Of a stretch of 41,796 nucleotides of DNA, positions 8,977 to 18,328 are shown piece after piece; position 1 is the stretch's first letter, and each line of letters starts with the position of its first letter. A model generated the notes under the pieces. It was not told the origin of the DNA and did no database searches. It worked only from the letters and a program-made list of their open reading frames with translations. Source of the DNA: Peptostreptococcaceae bacterium (GTDB lineage: Bacteria > Bacillota > Clostridia > Peptostreptococcales > Peptostreptococcaceae); contig JAOARY010000066.1 in assembly GCA_025210335.1 (NCBI GenBank), positions 1-41,796 on the forward strand. Direction: 5' to 3'. Both the position numbers and the translations under genes were made by a program.

Positions 8977-9008
8977 ATTAAAAAAAGAGCATATGCTCTT
9001 TTTTAATT
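8977..9008 (-). terminator. Terminator between the 9064-9390 gene and dapF
   Basis: The palindrome AAAAAAGAGCATATGCTCTTTTTT (centre 8992/8993) forms a stem of up to 12 bp flanked by A- and T-runs. It would end transcription of the small minus-strand gene before the dapF promoter. Confidence 0.65.
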
Positions 9009-9063
9009 TTTTTCTTAAAATTATCAAATTATTTTTTATGTAATGGTTTTACAATTTAAAAAA

Positions 9064-9390
9064 CTAATTATTAATTTTGAAATCATTAGATTTAAATTTA
9101 GATACGAAATTTAATATATTTTTTAAGGCTCTATAATCTTCATTAAATTTTGATAATTCTTCAGAATTAAAAGTTTTAAAATTGTTTAGTTTTTTTAGAA
9201 GTTTTTCTAAAAGGTTTAGATGTAAAAGAGAATAATCGTAGTCTTCTTTAGATTCAATTAATATTATTGAATTGTAGGTATAATTTACTTGTCTGTTGAT
9301 CATAGTTTGGATAAAATGTTTATTGCTATCTAAATCAACTAATTTATCGATTGAATCTTCATCTAAATATTTTTTTTTAAAACCTACCAT
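9064..9390 (-). CDS. Small unknown protein, 108 aa
   Basis: I do not recognise this protein. It is lysine- and leucine-rich, predicted mostly helical, with a leucine-rich stretch (LLHLNLLEKLLKKLNNF) that could be coiled-coil. There is no signal peptide, membrane span or cysteine. The start ATG 9390 is preceded by AGTGGTGATTTT, a usable ribosome binding site, and the gene has its own terminator, so it is probably real. It is separate from dapF and faces away from the EF-G-like gene. Confidence 0.6.
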   Translation of the reverse strand: MVGFKKKYLDEDSIDKLVDLDSNKHFIQTMINRQVNYTYNSIILIESKEDYDYSLLHLNLLEKLLKKLNNFKTFNSEELSKFNEDYRALKNILNFVSKFKSNDFKINN

Positions 9391-9774
9391 AAAATCACCA
9401 CTATCTTTTATGAGAATTTAGTTTAATGCTTTTTGCTATTTCTATAATATGCTAACATAAAATCTAATTTTTATCTATAGTAAATAGTGCTTAAGCATGA
9501 TACTATCACTTAATTTGTGAATAAAAATATTTAAATAAAATCAAAAAATAAATTAAATTATTTTTTGGATAATAAAAAAGAAAAATTATGGAATTATCAA
9601 AATACAGATATGTCGAAATTTAATTTATTTTAGGTATTTGGCATTAAATATATTAATTATTTTGTTATTTAGATTAAATTAAAAATACTAAGGGTATAAA
9701 CTTAACTAAATTTAAATATTGTTATATTTTTATTTTAGATACAGGAAAAAAATTATATTAAGGGAGGAATTTTA
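9391..9774. other. Intergenic region without a recognised gene
   Basis: This 384-base AT-rich stretch separates two divergent genes and must hold both promoters. I see a short palindrome TGCTTAAGCA near 9488 and a strong ribosome binding site (AAGGGAGG) just before 9775. I see no riboswitch, tRNA or open frame of note. TTGGCATTAAATATATTAA near 9632 lacks the -12 GC of a sigma-54 promoter. Confidence 0.4.
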
Positions 9775-11757
9775 ATGAGGGTTTATGAAACGAATAAGAT
9801 AAGAAATATGGTTGTTTTAGGTCACAGTGGATGTGGAAAGACAAATTTAATGGAAGCTATTTTATATACAAATGATAAAGCTAAAAAGATAAGTCAACCT
9901 AATGATAATTCAACTATGAGTACTTCCCTAGATTTATATCCAATTGAGTGGTCAGATCACAAATATAATTTTATTGATACTCCTGGTTATTATGATTTTT
10001 CTAGTGAGGTTAAATCTGCATTAAAAGGTGCAGCAGGCTCTATTATAGTGGTAGATGGAACATCTGATTTGGCTGTTGGAACGGATTTATCACTTGAAAT
10101 GACAGATGAAGAAAATATTCCTAAGCTTATATTTGTAAATAAAATAGATAGTGAAAAAGCAAATTATCAAAAAGTGGTAGAACAATTAAGACAACGTTAT
10201 GGCAAAAAGATTGCACCATTTCATGTTCCTATGGGAAAAGACAAAGATTTTAAAGGATTTGTAAATGTTGTTGATCTATTTGCAAGGGAATATAATGGTA
10301 ATAATTGTGTGACTATTGATATTCCAGATTATATGAATAATGAGATAAAAGACATTCGTGAGATGCTTTTAGAATCAGTTGCAGAAAGTGATGAAAAACT
10401 TTTAGATAAGTATTTTGAAGGTATCGAATTTAGCAAAGATGAAATACATACTGGTCTTAGAAAAGGTGTTCTAAGTGGAGATATAATACCAGTTTTATGT
10501 GGTTCTACTGCTAAAAATATTGGTATTCATACACTATTAGATATGATATGGGATTATATGCCATCGCCAATGGATGCAGGATATGAACATAAGGATGATA
10601 AATTCTCTGGTTTTGTATTCAAAACTAAAATAGATTCATTTATAGGAAGAATATCTTATGTTAAAGTTATTGAAGGTGAAATAAAGAAAGATCAAGAAAT
10701 TTATAATGTAAATACTAGAACTAAAGAAAAAGTTTCACATATATATACTATGGAAGGATCTAAACAAATAGAGATAGATAAAGCTATTGCAGGAGATATA
10801 ATTGTTTTGACTAAGCTTTCAGATGCACAAACAAATCATACTCTTAGCATATCTTCATCACATGAGGAGTTTAATAAAATAGATTTTCCAAAACCTCAGT
10901 TGTATTTAGCATTAAAAACCAAAGATAAGGGCGATGAAGATAAGATAAGTACTGCTCTTCATAGAGCAATGGAAGAGGACCCTTCTATTAGCAAATATAG
11001 AAGTAGAGAAACTAAGCAAACTCTAATTGGTGGTCAAGGAGAAATGCATATAAATCAAATAAGAGATTTATTAAAATCAAAATATAATGTAGAAGTTGAA
11101 CTCGAAGAACCAAAAGTTGCATATAGAGAGACTATAAAATCAAAATCAGATGTACAAGGAAGACATAAGAAACAAAGTGGTGGACATGGTCAATTTGGTG
11201 ATGTTAAGATAAGATTTGAACCTTGTAATGAAGATTTTGTATTTGAAGAAGAAATATTTGGAGGTTCAATACCTAAAGGATATATACCAGCAGTAGAAAA
11301 AGGTCTTAAAGATTCTATGGAAAATGGTATATTAGCAGGTTATCCAGTTAGTAATATAAAGGCGATATTATATGATGGTTCTTATCATGATGTTGATTCT
11401 TCTGAAATGGCTTTTAAAATGGCTGCAAGTAATGCATTTAAAAAAGGTATGGAAGAAGGCAAGGCTACTTTATTAGAACCTATAATGAAATTAAAAATTA
11501 TAGTTCCAGAAGATTATATGGGAGATATAATGGGAGATATAAATAAAAGAAGAGGAAGAATACTTGGTATGGAACCTGTTAAAAATACTAAGAAACAAAT
11601 GATTTTAGCTGAAGCACCTCAAGCAGAAACATTTAGATATTCTATGGATCTTCGTTCTATGACTCAAGGTAGAGGTAAGTTTGAGATTGATTTTGAAAGA
11701 TATGAAGAAGTGCCAGAACATTTAATTCAAAAGATATTAAATTTAGTAAATGCATAA
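9775..11757 (+). CDS. EF-G-like translational GTPase (EF-G2 type)
   Basis: A 660-residue protein with the full EF-G domain series. G1 is GHSGCGKT (about 17-24), G3 DTPG, G4 NKID and G5-like CGSTAKN. Domain IV has KQSGGHGQFGDV, and domain V ends in the usual RSMTQGRGKFEIDF. It differs from canonical EF-G: the DTPGH histidine is tyrosine (DTPGYYDF), the RGITI switch-I motif is not recognisable, and the protein is about 30-40 residues shorter. It therefore looks like the accessory EF-G paralogue common in Clostridia, not the translocase encoded in the str operon. It is alone, with ribosome binding site AAGGGAGG before ATG 9775. Its role, such as a modified translation or recycling factor, is not known from sequence. 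Confidence 0.85.
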   Translation: MRVYETNKIRNMVVLGHSGCGKTNLMEAILYTNDKAKKISQPNDNSTMSTSLDLYPIEWSDHKYNFIDTPGYYDFSSEVKSALKGAAGSIIVVDGTSDLAVGTDLSLEMTDEENIPKLIFVNKIDSEKANYQKVVEQLRQRYGKKIAPFHVPMGKDKDFKGFVNVVDLFAREYNGNNCVTIDIPDYMNNEIKDIREMLLESVAESDEKLLDKYFEGIEFSKDEIHTGLRKGVLSGDIIPVLCGSTAKNIGIHTLLDMIWDYMPSPMDAGYEHKDDKFSGFVFKTKIDSFIGRISYVKVIEGEIKKDQEIYNVNTRTKEKVSHIYTMEGSKQIEIDKAIAGDIIVLTKLSDAQTNHTLSISSSHEEFNKIDFPKPQLYLALKTKDKGDEDKISTALHRAMEEDPSISKYRSRETKQTLIGGQGEMHINQIRDLLKSKYNVEVELEEPKVAYRETIKSKSDVQGRHKKQSGGHGQFGDVKIRFEPCNEDFVFEEEIFGGSIPKGYIPAVEKGLKDSMENGILAGYPVSNIKAILYDGSYHDVDSSEMAFKMAASNAFKKGMEEGKATLLEPIMKLKIIVPEDYMGDIMGDINKRRGRILGMEPVKNTKKQMILAEAPQAETFRYSMDLRSMTQGRGKFEIDFERYEEVPEHLIQKILNLVNA

Positions 11758-11775
11758 ATAAAACTATTATAGATT

Positions 11776-11815
11776 AAAAGCTGTGTTGAAAAAATTCAAT
11801 ACAGCTTTTTTGTGG
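11776..11815 (+). terminator. Terminator of the EF-G-like gene
   Basis: AAAAGCTGTGTTGA (11776-11789) pairs with TCAATACAGCTTTT (11796-11809), 14 bp with one G-U pair, followed by a T-run. Confidence 0.8.
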
Positions 11816-11953
11816 TATTAATTATTTTTATAAATATTTATTAAAAAAAAATGTTAATTAATCTGTAACTATTTTGTAATGGCTTATAATATATGACTTA
11901 TTGATATAATAGTATGTAAATGTTCATATAAAATTATATAAAAAGGTGGTGAG

Positions 11954-12811
11954 ATGATGGAAAAAATAATGGAGATTCAAAACTTAAGAAAAATTTATAG
12001 AGTTGGGGATGAAAAAATAGTAGCTCTTAATAAGATTGACTTAGAAATATATAAAGGAGAAATCTGTTGTTTACTTGGAACGTCTGGTTCTGGAAAATCA
12101 ACATTACTTAATATGATGGCAGGACTTGAAAAACCAAGTAGAGGTACTGTTAAGATAAAAAATAAAACCATAACCAAATTTAATGAAGATCAAATGGCTT
12201 ATTTTAGGCAAAAGCATATTGGATTTATATTTCAATCATATAATTTAATACAATCTATGACCGCACTTGAAAATGTTAGTTTGCCACTTATATTTAGAGG
12301 AGTTCCCCATAAACTTAGGAAAAAAAGAGCATTAAAATTATTAAAAGATGTTGGTATTTCAAAATATGCAAAGCATAGACCAAATCAAATGTCAGGGGGA
12401 CAACAACAAAGAATTGGTATTGCAAGAGCTTTTGCAGCAAATCCAGAGATAATATTTGCAGATGAACCAACTGGAAACTTAGATTTTAGAACTACAAAAG
12501 AAGTTATGAAGCTTATGGTTAATATAGCAAGAGAAAAAAATCAAACATTAATAATAGTAACTCATGATAGGTCTATTGCTGATTATGCTGATAGAGTTGT
12601 ATATATTTTTGATGGAAATGTAAAAGATATAGAAGTAAGAAATAGAAATACTAATAAGCTTGTTGACTTAAAAGAACAAGAGGATATAGCTGATATTAAG
12701 GAAACAAACTTAGAATTTAGTGATGATAAAGATATAAAAGAAGATGAGCTTAAAAAAAATAAAGAAAATGAAGAAAAGTTGGAGGATGATGATGAAAACA
12801 AAGAAATTTAG
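11954..12811 (+). CDS. ABC transporter ATPase, MacB/LolD type
   Basis: ATP-binding subunit of the ABC system encoded with the next two genes, 285 residues. Walker A is GTSGSGKST, the signature is MSGGQQQRIGIARAF, and Walker B is IIFADEPTGNLD followed by the H-loop VTHD. These are typical of the MacB/LolD/FtsE family that drives type VII (mechanotransmission) exporters. The last roughly 60 residues form an acidic/lysine-rich tail (KKNKENEEKLEDDDENKEI) not needed for the fold. AAAAGGTGGTGAG precedes ATG 11954; ATG 11957 is also possible. The 3' end overlaps the next gene by 20 bases, so translation is coupled. Confidence 0.9.
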   Translation: MMEKIMEIQNLRKIYRVGDEKIVALNKIDLEIYKGEICCLLGTSGSGKSTLLNMMAGLEKPSRGTVKIKNKTITKFNEDQMAYFRQKHIGFIFQSYNLIQSMTALENVSLPLIFRGVPHKLRKKRALKLLKDVGISKYAKHRPNQMSGGQQQRIGIARAFAANPEIIFADEPTGNLDFRTTKEVMKLMVNIAREKNQTLIIVTHDRSIADYADRVVYIFDGNVKDIEVRNRNTNKLVDLKEQEDIADIKETNLEFSDDKDIKEDELKKNKENEEKLEDDDENKEI

Positions 12812-14822
12812 TTTTATTATGGTTTATATATTATTGTTTAATCTTGTTATAAATACAAATCTTACATATGCAGATGAAAAAAGTAGGGACAATGCGAGCT
12901 TAGTAATAGTAGATAATGAGGAAATTAAAGAATTTGAAGCTGGAAAAGAAGCTAAGATAACACTTTCTATTGAAAATGATAATGAAGATGGTCGCGCATA
13001 TGATGTTAAACTTTCACCTGTGGTTGGTGATAGTGAAGAATATCCTTTTATTATAGAAAGTAAGCATATGAATCAAGATATTGGAAATTTTTCTGGAGGA
13101 GAAAAAAGAAAAATAGATATAAAAATGACTGTATCTTTAGATGCAAAGCCAAAGATATATCCTGTTAAATTTAAATTAGAACATAAAAATTTATATGATG
13201 AAAAAAAATCTGATGAAATAATATATTATATAAAAATAAAAAATGATAAGGTAGGGGCAATTCTTGGAGTTAATAAGGTCAAATTAAATGGAGATTCATT
13301 AGTTGCAGGAAGAAGCCAAGAGGTTACATTTACTATTAAAAATAATGGAGATAGACCAGCTAAAAATATAAAAATTTATCTTACAGACAATGAAAAAATA
13401 ACTGTATATCAATCGATGAATTCACAATTAATAAATCTTTTAGATGGAAAATCAGAAAAAGAAATTAAATTTAATGTGCTTGCAAATGAAGATTTAAAAT
13501 CTGGAATATATAATATACCTTTTAAATATGTATATTATGATTCACTTGGTAAAGAACATGAAACAACAGCAAATACATCAATTAGAGTGGTTTCTGAAGA
13601 TGAAAGAGAAATAGATTTTGTTTATGAAAATTTAGTATATCCACAAGAAGTTGATGAAAATCAAGATTTTATGATAGCGTTTGATTTATCAAATCCTACT
13701 GCTGATGATGCTAAAAAGATAAGGGTATCACTAGAGATGGAAGATGAATTCTTATCAAAATCAACATCTATAAAGAATATACAAACTTTAAATTCGAATG
13801 GAAAAGCACATGTTGAGTTTAAATTAACTACAAATGATATTAAAAAAACAAAGAGTAATCAAATAAAGATAAAAACAGAATATGAAACAGTAAATAGCAA
13901 TGATACAAAAGAATACTATGAATATATAAGTATATATACTAATAAAGATGAATTTGATGAAGGAAAGCCTAAGTTAATTGTAAATAACTACTCTTATGGA
14001 AGTGAATATGTAAAAGCAGGAGATAGTTTTAATTTAAATTTATCATTTTTAAATACAAGTAAATCAAAAGATATTGGAAATGTAAAAGTGACATTAAGTT
14101 CTTCAGGTGATGTATTTTTACCTGTTGGATCAAGTAATTCATTTTATATAGAGAAGATATCAAAATCGAATAATTTAAATAAAGTATTGAAATTAAAAGC
14201 AAAGCCTGATGCTGATTACAAAATTCATAGTTTAGATATTAGTTTAGACTATCAAGATTCTTCTGGGGATTCTTATAGTGAAAAAGAAACTATAGCAATA
14301 CCTGTTATACAAGAGATGAGACTTGAATTAGCAGAATTAGACTTACCTGATGAGGTGTTTGCAACATCGTCAACACCAATTTATTTGAAATATTATAATA
14401 TGGGGAGAGCTACAATTCATAATCTTACTATAAAAACAGAAGGTGAAGGTTTTAGAGTTGAAGATGGTTCGACTTTTGAGGGTAAATTTGCAGAAGGTGA
14501 AGATGATGATTATAGTGTTACAATTGTTCCAGATGAAGAAGGAGAAATAAATGGTAATATAATATTTGAATATGAAGATGATATTGGAAATAGATTAGAA
14601 ACTAAAAAGCCTTTTACTTTAACTGTTATGAAATATGAAGAACCTGATTATGGAGATTTTGATGACTTTGGAGAAGAAGAAGAAAAAGAAGAAGGAATAT
14701 CTCTATGGTATTATATTGGTGGAGCTACAGGTTTAATAGTTATAATATTAGTAATTTTAAAGATTAGAAAGAGAAAGAAAGAAAAGCAAAGAGAATTAGA
14801 GGAGCTGGAGTTAGATGAATAG
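12792..14822 (+). CDS. Secreted, C-terminally anchored NEW3/CARDB-like protein of the ABC operon
   Basis: A 676-residue surface protein with a signal peptide (MKTKKFSFIMVYILLFNL..., probable cleavage after TYA), a long beta-rich ectodomain and one C-terminal TM helix (about 640-657) with a basic stop-transfer tail. The ectodomain has repeated Ig-like units with phrases such as FTIKNNGDRPAKNIKI, FDLSNPTADDAKKIRV and LKYYNMGRATIHNLTI, typical of NEW3/CARDB domains in COG1361-like proteins. A TTGGAGG (12779-12785) fits ATG 12792, inside the end of the ATPase gene. It lies between ATPase and permease, so it is likely the extracytoplasmic partner of this transporter, comparable in position, not sequence, to MacA. 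The cargo is unknown. Confidence 0.8.
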   Translation: MKTKKFSFIMVYILLFNLVINTNLTYADEKSRDNASLVIVDNEEIKEFEAGKEAKITLSIENDNEDGRAYDVKLSPVVGDSEEYPFIIESKHMNQDIGNFSGGEKRKIDIKMTVSLDAKPKIYPVKFKLEHKNLYDEKKSDEIIYYIKIKNDKVGAILGVNKVKLNGDSLVAGRSQEVTFTIKNNGDRPAKNIKIYLTDNEKITVYQSMNSQLINLLDGKSEKEIKFNVLANEDLKSGIYNIPFKYVYYDSLGKEHETTANTSIRVVSEDEREIDFVYENLVYPQEVDENQDFMIAFDLSNPTADDAKKIRVSLEMEDEFLSKSTSIKNIQTLNSNGKAHVEFKLTTNDIKKTKSNQIKIKTEYETVNSNDTKEYYEYISIYTNKDEFDEGKPKLIVNNYSYGSEYVKAGDSFNLNLSFLNTSKSKDIGNVKVTLSSSGDVFLPVGSSNSFYIEKISKSNNLNKVLKLKAKPDADYKIHSLDISLDYQDSSGDSYSEKETIAIPVIQEMRLELAELDLPDEVFATSSTPIYLKYYNMGRATIHNLTIKTEGEGFRVEDGSTFEGKFAEGEDDDYSVTIVPDEEGEINGNIIFEYEDDIGNRLETKKPFTLTVMKYEEPDYGDFDDFGEEEEKEEGISLWYYIGGATGLIVIILVILKIRKRKKEKQRELEELELDE

Positions 14823-16155
14823 TAATGATTTATTTAAAATGGCACTAGCTAATTTATTTAGAAGAAAAACAAGAACTATTCTTACTATTTTGGGGGTTAT
14901 AATTGGTACAGCTTCAATTGTAACTATGATGTCTTTAGGAATTGCAACTGAATATAATTTCAAAAAAGATTTAGAGAATTGGGGAGATTTAACAACTGTT
15001 GAAGTTGAAAAAAGTTGGAATGAAAACCCTAATGCTAAATTAAAATATCTTGATGATAGAACAGTATCTGTATTTCGTAAATTAAAGCATGTTGAAGGTG
15101 TAATGCCTATAAAAACAGAAAGAATGAATATTATAATGGGTGATTATAAGGCTAGTATAAATGTTATAGGTGTTAATCCTAATGATTTAGAGGCTTTTAA
15201 ATTCAAAGCTGAAGAAGGTAGATTATTATCTGAATCTGATAGAGATGCTATAATTGTAGGTACAAATATAAAAAGAAGATTTAGAAAGATGAATACAAAA
15301 AGATATGAAAGATTAGATGAAGAGAAAGTAAAGTTATTAAATAAAGATATATTGATAACAAGTGATAGAAGATATGGAGATAAAGATAGAGATAAGGATG
15401 ATAAAGAACTAACACCAAGAGAAGTTAAATGTGTAGGACTTTTAGAAGCGGCAAAAGATTATAGAGGAAATAGTGCATATATGAATTTATTTGCATTAGA
15501 AAAGATTTTGAAAGAAGATAAAAAAGAAAGAAAGAAAAATGGTGATGATGATGATGATAAATATTCTCGCTATTCAAGAACCGAAGGAAAACAAGATAAA
15601 TACGAAACTATAAATGTTAAAGTTGATGACATGGAAAATGTGTTAGAAGTTCAAGAAACAATAGAAAAATTAGGTTTGTCTGCTTATTCTGAAATGGATT
15701 ATATAAAAAGAATGAAAGAACAAGCTGAAAGTATGCAAAAACTTCTTGGTGGTATAGGTGCTGTAAGTTTATTAGTTGCAGCGATAGGAATAACAAATAC
15801 TATGGTAATGAGTATATATGAAAGAACTACTGAAATAGGAGTTATGAAGGTAATTGGTGCAAGAATAACTGATATTAAAAAATTATTCTTAATAGAATCT
15901 GCTATGATTGGATTTTTGGGTGGATTACTTGGATTATTTCTTAGTTATTTGGTCTCCTATTTATTAAATGGAGCAGGAAATATAAACCTTGGTGATTTTT
16001 CGATGCAAAGTTATGGTGATAAAATATCTATGATAACATGGCAATTAGCATCAGGAGGAGTATTATTTTCTACTTTAATAGGTATAATTTCAGGATATTC
16101 ACCAGCTAGAAGAGCTATGAAATTAAGTGCTTTAGAGGCTATAAAAAATAGTTAA
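14815..16155 (+). CDS. MacB/FtsX-type ABC permease
   Basis: Membrane subunit of the ABC system, 446 residues with four predicted TM helices: one at about 17-39, then a large extracytoplasmic domain, then three between about 305 and 435. MALANLFRRKTRTILTILGV at the start and ERTTEIGVMKVIGARITDIKKLF near TM2 are typical of MacB/FtsX permeases. The extracytoplasmic domain has an unusually charged insertion (about 160-260; KKERKKNGDDDDDKYSRYSR). ATG 14815 overlaps the preceding stop by 8 bases. The cell likely uses this triad for mechanical work on, or export of, an envelope molecule (inference). Confidence 0.9.
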   Translation: MNSNDLFKMALANLFRRKTRTILTILGVIIGTASIVTMMSLGIATEYNFKKDLENWGDLTTVEVEKSWNENPNAKLKYLDDRTVSVFRKLKHVEGVMPIKTERMNIIMGDYKASINVIGVNPNDLEAFKFKAEEGRLLSESDRDAIIVGTNIKRRFRKMNTKRYERLDEEKVKLLNKDILITSDRRYGDKDRDKDDKELTPREVKCVGLLEAAKDYRGNSAYMNLFALEKILKEDKKERKKNGDDDDDKYSRYSRTEGKQDKYETINVKVDDMENVLEVQETIEKLGLSAYSEMDYIKRMKEQAESMQKLLGGIGAVSLLVAAIGITNTMVMSIYERTTEIGVMKVIGARITDIKKLFLIESAMIGFLGGLLGLFLSYLVSYLLNGAGNINLGDFSMQSYGDKISMITWQLASGGVLFSTLIGIISGYSPARRAMKLSALEAIKNS

Positions 16156-16198
16156 ACTTTAATTGTATAAAAATATTTAAAATAGTATAATAATTATG

Positions 16199-16290
16199 GG
16201 ACTGTTAAAGAAAAGACTACAATATATTGTGTTTTGATTTTGTAAAAAATATATTGTAAGTAAACTTTTTTATGAGACAGTCCTTTTTAT
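16199..16290 (+). terminator. Terminator of the ABC operon
   Basis: GGACTGT (16199-16205) pairs with ACAGTCC (16277-16283), and an inner stem TACAATATAT/ATATATTGTA extends the structure. TTTTT (16284-16288) follows. Confidence 0.65.
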
Positions 16291-16314
16291 ATATTAAAGA
16301 AAGGAGTGTTGTAT

Positions 16315-17196
16315 TTGAAGGAAAAAAATATAAAGATTTTGGTCTTGATGGGAGTATTTTTCACTTCATTCTCATCAATATTAGTTAAATTCTCAACATC
16401 TCATCCACTTATAATTGCAACATATAGATTATTATTTACATCTATTATATTATTGCCAATAGTAATAACAAAAGAAAGAGAAAATTTAAAAAAATTAAAT
16501 TTAAAAATGATAGCTATAACTGCACTTAGTGGAATATTTTTAGCAATTCACTTTTCATCATGGTTTTTATCTTTAAGGTATACAACTGTTGCAAGTTCTA
16601 CTGTATTAGTTGATACACATAGTTTATTTGTTGTTATATTTAGTTATGTATTTTTAAAAGAAAAAGTATCTAAAAAGGCATTGTTTTTTATATTCTTAAC
16701 TTTTATTGGAAGTATCGTGATTTCTTTTGGAGATTTTTCTTTGGGAAAAGAAGCACTATTTGGAGATTTTCTAGCCATTATAGGAGCTTTTAGTGTTTCA
16801 TTGTACATGATTATAGGTCGAAGTGTTAGAAGATATTTAAATGTTAATACCTATACTTTTTTAGTATATAGTTTTTGTGCAATAACTTTAATTATATTAG
16901 ATATTATATTTAAAGTACCATTTAAGGTCAGCTCAAATAGAGAATATATGATATTTTTAGGATTGGCTGTAGTATGTACTTTACTTGGACATAGTGTATT
17001 TAATTTTGCATTAGAACATGTAAAAGCAACTTTTGTATCTACTGCTCTTTTGGCAGAACCTATATTTGCAAGTGTTATGGCTATAATATTTTTTAAAGAA
17101 ATGCCAAAAGTAACGATATTAATAGGTGGTTTTATGGTTTTATTTGGAATATATAATTATATAAAAGTGGATTCAAGAGATAAGAAGGCTGCTTAG
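16315..17196 (+). CDS. DMT-superfamily transporter (EamA family)
   Basis: Integral membrane protein of about 293 residues with ten hydrophobic segments in two homologous EamA repeats. The signs are FSSILVKFSTSHPLIIATYRL in the first half, and GHSVFNFALEHVKATFVSTALLAEPIFASVMA near the end, the usual EamA motif before the last two helices. Members export or import small metabolites or drugs; the substrate cannot be told. The longest frame begins at GTG 16306, but that is adjacent to the ribosome binding site AAAGGAG (16299-16305). TTG 16315 is 9 bases away and starts MKEKNIKILVLMG. It is monocistronic. Confidence 0.85.
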   Translation: MKEKNIKILVLMGVFFTSFSSILVKFSTSHPLIIATYRLLFTSIILLPIVITKERENLKKLNLKMIAITALSGIFLAIHFSSWFLSLRYTTVASSTVLVDTHSLFVVIFSYVFLKEKVSKKALFFIFLTFIGSIVISFGDFSLGKEALFGDFLAIIGAFSVSLYMIIGRSVRRYLNVNTYTFLVYSFCAITLIILDIIFKVPFKVSSNREYMIFLGLAVVCTLLGHSVFNFALEHVKATFVSTALLAEPIFASVMAIIFFKEMPKVTILIGGFMVLFGIYNYIKVDSRDKKAA

Positions 17197-17251
17197 TCTT
17201 AAAAATAAAAAATTAATGACTTTTTATTTTTAAATAATAGATTTTTTTAAG

Positions 17252-17300
17252 AAAGGGATTGTTACATATATTTTTAATGTAACAATCCCTTTTTTATTTT
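17252..17300 (+). terminator. Terminator of the DMT transporter gene
   Basis: AAAGGGATTGTTACAT (17252-17267) pairs perfectly with 17277-17292, a 16-bp stem, followed by T-rich sequence. A weaker A/T hairpin precedes it near 17204-17231. Confidence 0.8.
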
Positions 17301-17356
17301 GTAATAGATATTTATTAGTTATTAATAAATAGATTATAATTATTAACTATATTTTA

Positions 17357-18328
17357 TTAATTTTTAATATCTTCCCCATCATTAAAACCTGTCCCGATAA
17401 TAGTGACTTTTACTTTATCATTTAAAGAATCATCTATTGAAGCACCAAATATTACATTTGCATCTTCATGAACAAAATCTCTCATATATTCAGCACATTC
17501 ACTAACTTCAAATAAACCAAGATCCATATTTGAAGTTACATTCATTAAAACACCAGTAGCGTTATTGATATTTCTTTCTACTAGAGGGCTTTTTAAAGCA
17601 TTTTCTATTGCCATTATAGCTCTATTTTCACCATGACCAACACCCATACCCATATAAGCTTCACCTTTATTTTTCATGATTGTTTGTATATCAGCAAAAT
17701 CTAGGTTTATTATACCTGGAACAGATATTAAATCAGAGATACCCTGAATACCTTGAGTGACTACTTTATCAGCAGTTTTAAATGCATCGGTCATAGTGAT
17801 TTTTTTATCTGCTAATGTAAGTAATTTTTCATTAGATACAACAATCAAAGTATCTACATTTTTCTTTAAATTATCAAGTCCGTAATTGGCATTAAGACTT
17901 CTTTTTCTTCCTTCGAATTTGAAAGGAATAGTAACTATTGCTACTGTTAAAATATCTAAGTCTTTTGCTATTCTTGCGATTTCAGGTGCAGCACCAGTTC
18001 CAGTTCCTCCACCCATACCAGCAGTTATAAATAACATATCAGTATCAACTAAAAGTTCTTTTACTTCATTTTCACTTTCTAATAATGCTTTGGATCCTAT
18101 TTCTGGATTAGCACCTGCACCAAGACCTTTTGTTAGAATTTGACCTATGTGAACCTTATTATTTGAAGGAGAGTTTTTTAGTGCTTGAGCATCGGTATTT
18201 ACACATATGTATTCAACACCTTTAACATTTTCTTCTATCATCCTACCAACAGTGTTTCCACCGCCGCCACCAACACCTATAACTTTTATTTTAGCATCAG
18301 CAGCAATATCACTTAAAAAATTTTCCAT
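17357..18328 (-). CDS. ftsZ: Cell division GTPase FtsZ, lacking the C-terminal tail
   Basis: Tubulin-like GTPase forming the division ring. The G-box GGGTGTG is at 106-112, the N-terminal loop is GVGGGGGNTVGRM, and the T7 catalytic loop is NLDFADI. The GTPase core ends at about residue 315 (VTIIGTGF), and the protein stops 8 residues later (323 in total). It therefore has no linker and no C-terminal conserved peptide of the kind FtsA, SepF and ZapA bind. The bases after the stop contain no continuation in another frame. ATG 18328 has AAAGGATGATAG upstream. No ftsA or other dcw gene is adjacent. It may be a second, specialised FtsZ or the sole one in a lineage with altered anchoring. Confidence 0.9.
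   Translation of the reverse strand: MENFLSDIAADAKIKVIGVGGGGGNTVGRMIEENVKGVEYICVNTDAQALKNSPSNNKVHIGQILTKGLGAGANPEIGSKALLESENEVKELLVDTDMLFITAGMGGGTGTGAAPEIARIAKDLDILTVAIVTIPFKFEGRKRSLNANYGLDNLKKNVDTLIVVSNEKLLTLADKKITMTDAFKTADKVVTQGIQGISDLISVPGIINLDFADIQTIMKNKGEAYMGMGVGHGENRAIMAIENALKSPLVERNINNATGVLMNVTSNMDLGLFEVSECAEYMRDFVHEDANVIFGASIDDSLNDKVKVTIIGTGFNDGEDIKN

Noticed and set aside
9601..9660. Sigma-54 promoter before the EF-G-like gene (TTTGGCATTAAATATATTAA)
   Set aside because: The -12 GC dinucleotide is absent at the required 10-base spacing.
12583..12801. Serine-rich minus-strand frame opposite the ABC ATPase end
   Set aside because: It mirrors the acidic Glu/Asp/Lys tail of the ATPase gene and has no start signal.
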